Below, one piece after another: positions 53,860 to 61,535 of a stretch of DNA of 64,000 nucleotides. Position 1 is the first letter of the stretch. Each line of letters starts with the position of its first letter. The stretch spans positions 150,066-214,065 of the forward strand of contig DATMZR010000031.1 in the NCBI GenBank assembly GCA_035573435.1, written 5' to 3'. The translations under genes and the position numbers were made by a program. Under the pieces are notes generated by a model. The model worked only from the letters and a program-made list of their open reading frames with translations. It did not search any database and was not told the origin of the DNA. This DNA is from Solirubrobacterales bacterium (lineage in GTDB: Bacteria > Actinomycetota > Thermoleophilia > Solirubrobacterales > 70-9).

Positions 53860-55854
53860 CTAGTGCGGGATGTCCGTGGCCGGGGCCGCCGGCTCCGAGA
53901 CGGCGGCGGAGTCCGAGATTCGCTCGGTGACCACCTCGACCACACGGTCAGCCAGTCCCGCCTCGTCACCAGCGGCGACCAGCGCCTCGAGCCGCTCGAC
54001 CGTGCGCTCTACCCAGGCGGGGTCCAACGGGTCCCTGCGCACGGCGCGAACGATGCGCTCCGCGGCTGTCGGCTGCGCACTCTCGTCGAGGTTGAAGAGC
54101 TCCTCGTGGATCTTCTCGCCGGGGCGGGGACCGACGAACTGGATCGCCACATCCTGATCGGGCTTGTAGCCGGCGAGGTTGATCATGTTGCGAGCCAGAT
54201 CCAGGATCCGCACTGGCTCCCCCATCTCGAGCACGAACACCTCGCCGGAGCCCGAGCCAAGGTTTCCAGCCTGGATCACGAGCTGCACGGCCTCGGGGAT
54301 GGTCATGAAGTAGCGGGTCATGTCCGGATGCGTGACGGTCACCGGCCCGCCCCTCTCGATCTGGGCGCGGAAGATCGGCACCACGCTCCCCGAGGACGCC
54401 AGCACGTTGCCGAAGCGCACGATCACGAAGCGGGTGCTGGGATGGCGCCGCCCGGCCGCTTCGGTGATCCACTCCGCCATCGCCTTCGAGGCACCCATCA
54501 CGGTCCCGGGGTTGACAGCCTTGTCGGTGGAGATCAGCACAAACCGCTCCGCGCCCGCCACGGCGGCCATCTCCGCAGTGACGCGTGTGGCGATCGCGTT
54601 GTTCCGCACCGCCTCGAGCGGATTCGCCTCCATCAGCGGCACGTGCTTGTAGGCGGCGGCATGGAAGACGATGTCCGGCTTGAAGCGCTGCATCACCTCG
54701 AGCATCCGCTCCGCCTCCCTGCAATCGGCGAGCACGGCCTCGACCCGGGTGAAGTGCCATTCCTCGAGCATCTCGAGGTCGATCCGGAACAGGTTGTCCT
54801 CAGCCTGGTCGAGCAGAACCAAGAGCCTCGGCCCCACGCGCGCGATCTGGCGGCAAAGCTCGGCTCCGACCGAGCCGCCGGCGCCCGTGACCATGACGAT
54901 CTTGTCGTCCAGATAGGCACCGACCCTCTCCAGCTCCATCACCACCGGTTCGCGTCCCAGGACGTCCTCGACCCTGACCTCGCGGAGCTGGCGGGTGAGC
55001 TGGACGTCTCCGCGCAACAGCTCGAACACGGTCGGAAGCGTGCGCACCGGAATCTCCCGCTCCCGGCACGCCGCCACCACCTTGGCGCGCAGCACGCCGG
55101 GCGCCGACGGAATCGCGATGATCACCTCGTCTGGCGCCTTGCGGTCGAGGATCGCGCCGATGTCGTCGGTCGAGCCGAGGACCTTCACCCCGGCCGCGTG
55201 CATGCCCCGCTTGCGGGGATCGTCGTCCAGGAAGCCGATCATGCTCGCGCCGAGGTTCGGGTTCAGCCGCATCTCGCGAGCCACCATCTGCCCGCCAGAG
55301 CCGGCACCGACGACCAACACCCCGCGGGTGCGGCGGCGAGTGGCGCGGTCGGGCCGCTCGGCGATCATCCGTCTCGCGAGCCTGGCGCCGCCCACCAGAA
55401 TGACCGTGAGCAGGAAGTCGTAGACGATCACCGACCTCGGAAGGTTGTAGGGGTAGGGCTTCGCGAGCGTGAAGACCGCAACCAGCAGCCCGCTGGTCAC
55501 GGCGGCGGCGCGGACGATGGGCCACAGGTCGGGAAGCTGGAAGTAGCGCCACCACTTCTGGTGCAGGCCGAGGAGGCTGAACACGGCTGCCTTGCCGAGA
55601 GCGACGAAGACGATCGTTCCGGTGAGCATGGTCCAGTAGCGGTCCGGGATCCCACCGGACGCGTCGAGGAAGCGCAGGTTGAAGGCAAGGGCGAAGGCGG
55701 CAGCGGCGAGCAGAGCATCGGCTCCGAACTTCAGGAACCGCCGGCCGTAGACGTGATCGATCGCCCCCCGGCGCACCAGGGCCCTCAAACCGCCACCCCC
55801 GGACCCTTGCCGGCCTTCGTCCTCGCGCGCCGATGTGTCATCGAGGCGGGCCAT
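53860..55854 (-). CDS. CapD/FlaA1-type nucleotide-sugar dehydratase/epimerase
   Basis: 664-aa membrane protein from ATG 55854. Four N-terminal TM segments, a CoA-binding-like domain (VLVVGAGSGGQMVAREMR), then the SDR domain: VMVTGAGGSVGAELCRQI, FHAAAYKHVPLMEANPLEA, and ISTDKAVNPGTVMGASKAM, in which the usual catalytic Tyr is Met as in WbpM/PglF. It likely makes UDP-4-keto-6-deoxy-GlcNAc-type sugar for the glycan. It diverges from dedA with start codons 26 bp apart. Confidence 0.93.
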   Translation of the reverse strand: MARLDDTSAREDEGRQGSGGGGLRALVRRGAIDHVYGRRFLKFGADALLAAAAFALAFNLRFLDASGGIPDRYWTMLTGTIVFVALGKAAVFSLLGLHQKWWRYFQLPDLWPIVRAAAVTSGLLVAVFTLAKPYPYNLPRSVIVYDFLLTVILVGGARLARRMIAERPDRATRRRTRGVLVVGAGSGGQMVAREMRLNPNLGASMIGFLDDDPRKRGMHAAGVKVLGSTDDIGAILDRKAPDEVIIAIPSAPGVLRAKVVAACREREIPVRTLPTVFELLRGDVQLTRQLREVRVEDVLGREPVVMELERVGAYLDDKIVMVTGAGGSVGAELCRQIARVGPRLLVLLDQAEDNLFRIDLEMLEEWHFTRVEAVLADCREAERMLEVMQRFKPDIVFHAAAYKHVPLMEANPLEAVRNNAIATRVTAEMAAVAGAERFVLISTDKAVNPGTVMGASKAMAEWITEAAGRRHPSTRFVIVRFGNVLASSGSVVPIFRAQIERGGPVTVTHPDMTRYFMTIPEAVQLVIQAGNLGSGSGEVFVLEMGEPVRILDLARNMINLAGYKPDQDVAIQFVGPRPGEKIHEELFNLDESAQPTAAERIVRAVRRDPLDPAWVERTVERLEALVAAGDEAGLADRVVEVVTERISDSAAVSEPAAPATDIPH

Positions 55855-55880
55855 TCCGGCGAGTGTAATGCTGACGACGC

Positions 55881-56516
55881 GTGACCGGCGACATCCTCGA
55901 CCCAATCGTCCGTGCCGCCACGGACATCATCGACGCCACCGGCCTGGCCGGCGTCTTCGTCCTCATGGCCCTGGAGAGCGCGTGTATTCCCATCCCCAGT
56001 GAGGCGATCATGCTGTTTGCGGGCTTCAATGTCTCCCAGGGCGACCTGTCCATGTTCGGAATCGTTGCCGCCGGCTCGCTCGGAAACCTGGCGGGCTCGC
56101 TGATCGCTTATGCCGTGGGCTACTACGGGCGGATCGAGCTGCTCGATCGCAACAAGCTGATCCATATCAACCGCCGCCACCTCGAATGGGCGGACCGATG
56201 GTTCGAGCGCCACGGCTCGGCCACCGTCTTCTTCACGCGGATGTTGCCGATAGTCCGCACCTTCATCTCGTTGCCCGCGGGGGTGGCGCGGATGCCGCTG
56301 GGGCGATTCGTCGTCTTCACCCTCGCCGGCTGCATCCCATGGGTTCTGCTGCTGGCGATCATCGGTCGCGAAGTCGGAGACCGGTGGGAGGACTGGCGGG
56401 ATTACCTGCACTACGCCGACTACGTGGTGATCGCCGCAGCGGTCATCGGCCTCGCCTACTTCTTCATCAGACGGCGTCGTGGAAGAGCAGAGTGGGAGCC
56501 CACGCCTCCGGCCTGA
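55881..56516 (+). CDS. DedA family membrane protein
   Basis: 211 aa from GTG 55881. SNARE-assoc/DedA fold: ESACIPIPSEAIMLFAGF, AGSLGNLAGSLIAYAVGYYG, FFTRMLPIVRTFISLPAGVARMP (split RTFISLPAGVARM with Arg), and TLAGCIPWVLLLAIIG. Family members (UptA/DedA) are now known to recycle undecaprenyl phosphate across the membrane. It overlaps the next gene uppP, which dephosphorylates the same lipid. Confidence 0.93.
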   Translation: MTGDILDPIVRAATDIIDATGLAGVFVLMALESACIPIPSEAIMLFAGFNVSQGDLSMFGIVAAGSLGNLAGSLIAYAVGYYGRIELLDRNKLIHINRRHLEWADRWFERHGSATVFFTRMLPIVRTFISLPAGVARMPLGRFVVFTLAGCIPWVLLLAIIGREVGDRWEDWRDYLHYADYVVIAAAVIGLAYFFIRRRRGRAEWEPTPPA

Positions 56517-57301
56517 GCCCGGCGCGAGCCGTCGGGCTGGGGGTGGTTCAGGGACCAGCCGAGCTGCTCCCGGTCTCCAGCTCGGCCCACCTTTCGCTGC
56601 TGCCCTGGCTGGCCGGCTGGCGATGGAACGAGCTGGACCCCGAAGCTCGCAAGAGCTTCGAAGTGGCGCTCCACGCAGGCGCGGCCGCAGCCTTGCTGGT
56701 CGGCCAGCGCCGCGTGATCGCGGAGGAGCTTCGCGAATTCGACGCCAGGCGTGCCGCCGTGGTGGCACTCTCCTTCGTGCCGCCCGCAATCATCGGCTAT
56801 GGACTCGAACGGCAGATCGAGCGCCGCCTTGGGGGCCCTCGCGCCACCGCCATCGGCTTGGTGGCCGGCGCCGTCGCGATGGCCGTCGCCGACCGCCGTC
56901 CACAGGTTCGGGGGCCTGGCGACGCCACCCCCGGCGATGGCCTCGCCCTTGGCCTTGCTCAGGCCACGGCCCTGGCCCCAGGGGTGTCCCGAAACGGTGC
57001 GACGCTCGCGGCCGCCCGCTGGCGTCGTTTCACGCGCGCTCACGCGAACCTCCTCTCGCGCACAGTCGCCCTGCCCGTGATCGTCGGCGCGACCGTGCTC
57101 AAGGGCACCAGGCTGCGGCGCCGCGGCATCGACCCCGCCCTCGCTCAGGCGATGGCCGCCGGCGTTGCAGCCTCCTTCGCGTCCACTCTCGCCTCGCAGA
57201 AGCTGATCGACCTGGTGGAACGAGACCGGGCCCTCTGGCCGTATGCCGCCTACCGCGTGGCCTTGGCGGGGGCGGTGCTGTATAGGCTCGGACGTCGATG
57301 A
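56492..57301 (+). CDS. uppP: Undecaprenyl-diphosphatase
   Basis: 269 aa from GTG 56492, overlapping dedA by 25 nt; a CTG at 56513 overlapping the dedA stop (CTGA) is an alternative start. Catalytic regions GVVQGPAELLPVSSSAHLSLLP (shown as VQGPAELLPVSSSAHL) and ATALAPGVSRNGATLAAAR match the BacA/UppP motifs (E-rich and PGxSRxxxT). Multiple TM segments. Converts C55-PP to C55-P, releasing carrier lipid for glycan and peptidoglycan synthesis. Stop overlaps the purM start. Confidence 0.91.
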   Translation: MGAHASGLSPARAVGLGVVQGPAELLPVSSSAHLSLLPWLAGWRWNELDPEARKSFEVALHAGAAAALLVGQRRVIAEELREFDARRAAVVALSFVPPAIIGYGLERQIERRLGGPRATAIGLVAGAVAMAVADRRPQVRGPGDATPGDGLALGLAQATALAPGVSRNGATLAAARWRRFTRAHANLLSRTVALPVIVGATVLKGTRLRRRGIDPALAQAMAAGVAASFASTLASQKLIDLVERDRALWPYAAYRVALAGAVLYRLGRR

Positions 57302-58296
57302 GCGACGCTTACGAGCGCGCCGGAGTGAGCCAGACGGCCGCCGACAGCGCCGTCGTAGCCCTGCTGCGAAGCCTGCGAACGATCGACCCGGGTAGGGCAT
57401 CGCGGGTCGTGCCGCTTCCGGGGCACTACGCGAGCGTGCTGCGGGTCGACGACCGCACGGGCCTGGCGCTCTCCACCGACACGGTCGGCACCAAGATGGT
57501 CGTCGCCGAGCGCCTCGGCCAATACGACACGATCGGAATCGATTGCGTCGCGATGAACGTGAACGACGTGATCTGTGTTGGCGCGGAGCCGATCGCGATG
57601 CTCGACTTCATCCTCACGGAGCAAGCCGACCCCGCGGTTTGCGAGCAGCTCGGGGTCGGCCTTGCCAGAGGAGCGGAGCTCGCCGGGATCGAGATCCCCG
57701 GCGGCGAGATCGCCCAGGTGCCGGACATCGTCTCCGGGCACGAGCTCGGTGGAACGTGTGTCGGCCTGGTCGATCTCGACGCGATCGTCACCGGCGCCGC
57801 GGTCAAGCCCGGCGACCCGGTGATCGGGCTTCCGTCCTCCGGGCTGCACTCGAACGGATACACGCTGGCGCGCAGGGCGCTCGACGAGATTCCACTGGAG
57901 GATGACCGCCTTGGTCGCCCGCTCGGCGAGGTGCTTCTCGAGCCGACCGAGATCTATGTTCGCGCGGTGCTGGACCTGCTTCACTCGCCAGTGGACGTCC
58001 GCGGGCTGGTCCACATCACCGGCGAGGGCCTCGACAACCTGCTCCGGCTCGAGGCCGAGGTCGGGTATGAGATCGACGATCCACTACCCGTGCCTCCCGT
58101 CTTCGACCTGATCCAGGAGCTGGCCGAGGTCTCCGACGACGAGATGCATCGGGTCTTCAACATGGGCTGCGGGTTCTGCTGCGTGGTCGCCGCCAAGGAT
58201 GAGAGCTCGGCGCTGGAGCAGCTGCGCGCCCGCTATCCGACCGCGAGGCGAATCGGGAACGCGACAGACGCCGCCGGCGAGATTCGCAGGGGCTAG
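57298..58296 (+). CDS. purM: Phosphoribosylformylglycinamidine cyclo-ligase
   Basis: 332 aa. Forms AIR from FGAM. Motifs: LALSTDTVGTKMVVAE, IGIDCVAMNVNDVICVGAEP, DIVSGHELGGTCVG, GLPSSGLHSNGYTLAR, and HITGEGLDNLLRL; the C-terminus has FNMGCGFCCVV. Starts inside the uppP stop (4-nt overlap), an unusual operon partner, and lies 54 kb from purF-purN-purH. Confidence 0.95.
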   Translation: MSDAYERAGVSQTAADSAVVALLRSLRTIDPGRASRVVPLPGHYASVLRVDDRTGLALSTDTVGTKMVVAERLGQYDTIGIDCVAMNVNDVICVGAEPIAMLDFILTEQADPAVCEQLGVGLARGAELAGIEIPGGEIAQVPDIVSGHELGGTCVGLVDLDAIVTGAAVKPGDPVIGLPSSGLHSNGYTLARRALDEIPLEDDRLGRPLGEVLLEPTEIYVRAVLDLLHSPVDVRGLVHITGEGLDNLLRLEAEVGYEIDDPLPVPPVFDLIQELAEVSDDEMHRVFNMGCGFCCVVAAKDESSALEQLRARYPTARRIGNATDAAGEIRRG

Positions 58297-58300
58297 GAAA

Positions 58301-58936
58301 TTGCAGATCGCGATCCTGATCTTCGACGGCCTCACCGCGCTCGACGCGATCGGCCCCTATGAAGTCCTGTCGCGCGTGCCCGGAGCCGAGGTTCGCTTCG
58401 TCGGCAAGCAGCAGGGGCCGAAGCGAACCGACACGGGCGATCTGGGTTTGGAAGCCGATCTTGCGATCAGCGAGCTCCCCCGCCCTGAGGTGGTGCTGAT
58501 TCCCGGCGGCGCTGGGAGCCGGCCCCTGATGGAGGATCCGGAGGTGCTGGATTGGGTGCGCGCCGTTCACGGCGACTCCACCTGGACGACCTCGGTGTGC
58601 ACGGGGGCGCTGGTGCTCGGAGCCGCAGGGATCCTCGACGGCAAGCGCGCCACCACCCACTGGGCCTTTTTGGACCGCCTGGCCCAGCTCGGCGCCGAGC
58701 CGGTCGCCGAGCGAGTGGTCGAGGACGGCAAGGTGGTCACAGCCGCCGGCGTCTCGGCCGGGATCGACATGGCCCTGACCCTGGCCGGCCGACTCGCCGG
58801 CGACCAAGTGGCGCAGGCCATCCAGCTCGGGATCGAGTACGACCCGGAGCCGCCCTTCGACACCGGTTCACCGGCCAAAGCCCCAAGCGAGCTGATCGAG
58901 CTGATCCGCTCCATGGAGCGAGGCACGCCGAATTAG
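58301..58936 (+). CDS. DJ-1/PfpI (GATase1-like) protein
   Basis: 211 aa from TTG 58301 (4 nt after purM). QIAILIFDGLTALDAIGPYEVL start, VVLIPGGAGSRPLM, and the nucleophile elbow TTSVCTGALVLGAAGIL followed by ATTHWAFLDRLAQLGA, typical of the isonitrile hydratase/ThiJ-PfpI group. Possible isonitrile hydratase, glyoxalase-like or chaperone activity. Substrate unknown. Confidence 0.9.
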   Translation: MQIAILIFDGLTALDAIGPYEVLSRVPGAEVRFVGKQQGPKRTDTGDLGLEADLAISELPRPEVVLIPGGAGSRPLMEDPEVLDWVRAVHGDSTWTTSVCTGALVLGAAGILDGKRATTHWAFLDRLAQLGAEPVAERVVEDGKVVTAAGVSAGIDMALTLAGRLAGDQVAQAIQLGIEYDPEPPFDTGSPAKAPSELIELIRSMERGTPN

Positions 58937-59018
58937 AGGATCCGCCCCATGAAGCAATCCGTTCCGGAGCCGATTCCGGCGGCAGCACCGCGATAATCGG
59001 GGGCATACTGAGGGACGA

Positions 59019-60524
59019 ATGAGCGAGGAGGCGAAAACGGGGCTCGCGACCACTCTCATCGGGACCGTGCTGTCGGGGCGCTACCGCCTCGAGTCCAAGC
59101 TCGGCAGCGGCGGCATGTCGACGGTGTACCTGGCGCGCGACGAGACGCTTCAGCGCTGGGTGGCGGTGAAGGTCATGCACCGCGAGATGTCTGACCAGCC
59201 GGATCAGATCGAGCGCTTTCGCCGCGAGGCTCGGGCTGTGGCCCAGCTCTCCCACCCGAACGTCGTCGCGGTGATCGACGCCGGCGAGGACGGCGGCTAC
59301 CCCTACATCGTGTTCGAGTACGTCGAGGGCGAGACCCTCAAGCAGCGGATCGACCGGCTGGTGCACCTGCCGATCGTCGAGGCCGCCGCGTACGGGATCG
59401 AGGTGGGTCGTGGGCTGGCCGCGGCGCACGCCCATCGGCTCGTCCACCGCGATGTCAAGCCGCAGAACGTCTTGATCGACCCCGAGGGCCGCGCCAAGGT
59501 GACCGACTTCGGGATCGCCCGCTCCCTCGAATCCGACGGGCTCACCAAGACGGGCCGGGTTCTGGGCACCACCGATTACGTGGCGCCGGAGCAGGCCATG
59601 GGTCAGGAGATCGACGCCCGGTGCGACGTCTACTCGCTGGGCGTCCTGCTCTACGAGATGCTCACCGGCAAGGTGCCGTTCTACGCCGACACCCTGGTTG
59701 GCGTGGCGATGAAGCACGTCAACGAGGACATGCCAGACGTCCAAGAGCGCCGCCCGGAGGTCTCCTCGGCGCTCGCCGCCGTGGTCGAACGGGCGACGGC
59801 GAAGGAGCCCCGCAAGAGGTACCCCGAGATGACCGCGCTGCTCGCCGATCTCGAGGGGGCGCTCGAGGTCGAGGTCGCCAGGGGTGGCACCTCCCAGGGT
59901 GAGGCAACGAACGTGCTCAACGCGATTCCGGCTCGCCGAAGGCTGCTGACCCCCCGGCGCGTCTCGGCGGCCGGCGTTGCCCTGGTGCTCCTGGCGGTCG
60001 TCGCCGCGCTGCTGATCGCGGCGCTGACGGGCGGCGACCAGTCGTCGCCGGCCAGCGGCGCCCCTCAGGGCGCCGCTGTCGAGCTCAGCGACGCTCAGGC
60101 CTTCGACCCCCCGCCGGGCGACGGGGAGGAGCATGACCCGGAGGCAGGCCTGGCAATCGATGCAAACCCCGACACGACCTGGACCACCGAGACCTACAAC
60201 GCCGCCGCAATCGAGGACGCGGTCGGCAAGCCCGGGGTTGGGTTGATCGTGGACGCCGGGGAGCCCGTGCTGGGCAGGAACCTGGCTATTCGCTCCGATG
60301 TCGGCGGCTGGAGCCTGAAGGTCTATGGCGCCGACTCCGGCCCGCCAACCTCGCTTCAGGGCTGGGGGGAGCCGATCGGTGAGGCATCCGACGTGGACAC
60401 CGACCAGACCGTGGAGCTCACTGCCACCAGTCCCTCGCGCTATTACCTGCTCTGGATCACCAAGGCCGCCTCCTCCGACGGCGGCTACAACGTGGCGATC
60501 GGCGACGTGCAGCTATCCAGCTGA
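59019..60524 (+). CDS. Ser/Thr protein kinase with extracytoplasmic discoidin-like domain
   Basis: 501 aa. Kinase domain at about residues 20-275: LGSGGMSTVYLARDE, VAVKVMHREM, VHRDVKPQNVLID, VTDFGIARS, TTDYVAPEQAMG, DVYSLGVLLYEMLTG, all essential residues present. TM at about 310-333, then about 165 extracytoplasmic residues, partly beta-rich (DANPDTTWTTETYNA, LAIRSDVGGWSLKVYG, YYLLWITKAA), resembling F5/8-type C sugar-binding folds rather than PASTA. It probably senses a wall or glycan ligand. Divergent-style spacing (82 bp) from the PfpI gene. Confidence 0.92.
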   Translation: MSEEAKTGLATTLIGTVLSGRYRLESKLGSGGMSTVYLARDETLQRWVAVKVMHREMSDQPDQIERFRREARAVAQLSHPNVVAVIDAGEDGGYPYIVFEYVEGETLKQRIDRLVHLPIVEAAAYGIEVGRGLAAAHAHRLVHRDVKPQNVLIDPEGRAKVTDFGIARSLESDGLTKTGRVLGTTDYVAPEQAMGQEIDARCDVYSLGVLLYEMLTGKVPFYADTLVGVAMKHVNEDMPDVQERRPEVSSALAAVVERATAKEPRKRYPEMTALLADLEGALEVEVARGGTSQGEATNVLNAIPARRRLLTPRRVSAAGVALVLLAVVAALLIAALTGGDQSSPASGAPQGAAVELSDAQAFDPPPGDGEEHDPEAGLAIDANPDTTWTTETYNAAAIEDAVGKPGVGLIVDAGEPVLGRNLAIRSDVGGWSLKVYGADSGPPTSLQGWGEPIGEASDVDTDQTVELTATSPSRYYLLWITKAASSDGGYNVAIGDVQLSS

Positions 60525-60566
60525 GGCTTTCGCCGAGGGATCCGGCTCGGTGGCAACCGCTGCCGC

Positions 60567-61535
60567 TCAGAACTCGAAGGCGCGTTGCTTCTCGTACCGC
60601 TCGACACCGAGTCGCACGAGGCGGTCGCAGAGCTCCGGGTAGTCCAGGCCGTCGGCCTCGAACAGCTTCGCGAACACGCTGGTGGCGGTGAAGCCCGGGA
60701 TCGTGTTCAGCTCGTTGACCAGGACCTCGCCGCTGTCGCGGACGAAGAAGTCGCACCGCGCCAGGCCTGAGCCGTCGATCGCCCGGAAGGCGCGCGCCGC
60801 GAGCTCCCGTACGCGGGCTGCCGTCGCCTCCCCGATCCGGGCCGGCACGATCAGGTCCATCCCGCCGTCGGAGTACTTGGCCTCGTAGTCGTACCAGTCA
60901 GCGTGGGCGACTATCTCGCCGGGTGGCGAGGTCCGCGGTGCCTCGTTGCCGAGCACCGAGCACTCCACCTCCTTGCCGTCCCCGTGCGCCTCGACGATCA
61001 CTCGCGGGTCGTGGCGGCGAGCCAGCTCGACCGCCTCGTCCAGTTCGCCTTCGATGCTGGCCACCCTCGAGATCCCGACGCTCGAGCCCAATCGAGCGGG
61101 CTTCACCCAGAGCGGCGGCCCCATGGCCGCGGTCCGATCGCGCCAGCCATCCTCGCCTGCCTCGCAGAACGCCACCTGAGGGATGTCGTGGAACGCGAGC
61201 ACCCGCTTGAAGGTCAGCTTGTCGATCGCCACGGCGGCGGCGAGCACGCCGGGCCCCACATAGGGGAGGTCCAGGCACTCGAGCAGGCCCTGCACCGTGC
61301 CGTCCTCGCCGAACGGACCGTGCAAAGCCGGGAAGGCGACCTCGGCGTCGAGCAGGCCGCCCCCGGCGCGCAGCTCGACCTCCTTGCCCTCGACGGTCCA
61401 GCGCCCGTCGCGTTCGAGCAAGACCGGGATCACGTCGTGGCCCGCGGCTCGCAGGCCGTCGACCACCGAGGCGCCGGAGCGCAGCGAGACCTGGTGCTCG
61501 CTCGAGCGCCCGCCGCTCAGCACCGCCACCCGCAT
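60567..61535 (-). CDS. ddl: D-alanine-D-alanine ligase
   Basis: 322 aa. ATP-grasp ligase for peptidoglycan precursor D-Ala-D-Ala: VLSGGRSSEHQVSLRSG, FPALHGPFGEDGTVQG, WVKPARLGSSVGISRV, VECSVLG, CDFFVRDSGEVLVNELNTIPG. ATG overlaps the pknB stop (ATGA), so it is cotranslated with the kinase and, upstream of that, the PBP. Confidence 0.95.
   Translation of the reverse strand: MRVAVLSGGRSSEHQVSLRSGASVVDGLRAAGHDVIPVLLERDGRWTVEGKEVELRAGGGLLDAEVAFPALHGPFGEDGTVQGLLECLDLPYVGPGVLAAAVAIDKLTFKRVLAFHDIPQVAFCEAGEDGWRDRTAAMGPPLWVKPARLGSSVGISRVASIEGELDEAVELARRHDPRVIVEAHGDGKEVECSVLGNEAPRTSPPGEIVAHADWYDYEAKYSDGGMDLIVPARIGEATAARVRELAARAFRAIDGSGLARCDFFVRDSGEVLVNELNTIPGFTATSVFAKLFEADGLDYPELCDRLVRLGVERYEKQRAFEF

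Noticed and set aside
53863..55884. Plus-strand open frame of 673 codons opposite the CapD-type gene
   Set aside because: His/Arg-rich translation typical of the antisense strand of a high-GC gene; the minus-strand frame has full SDR motifs.
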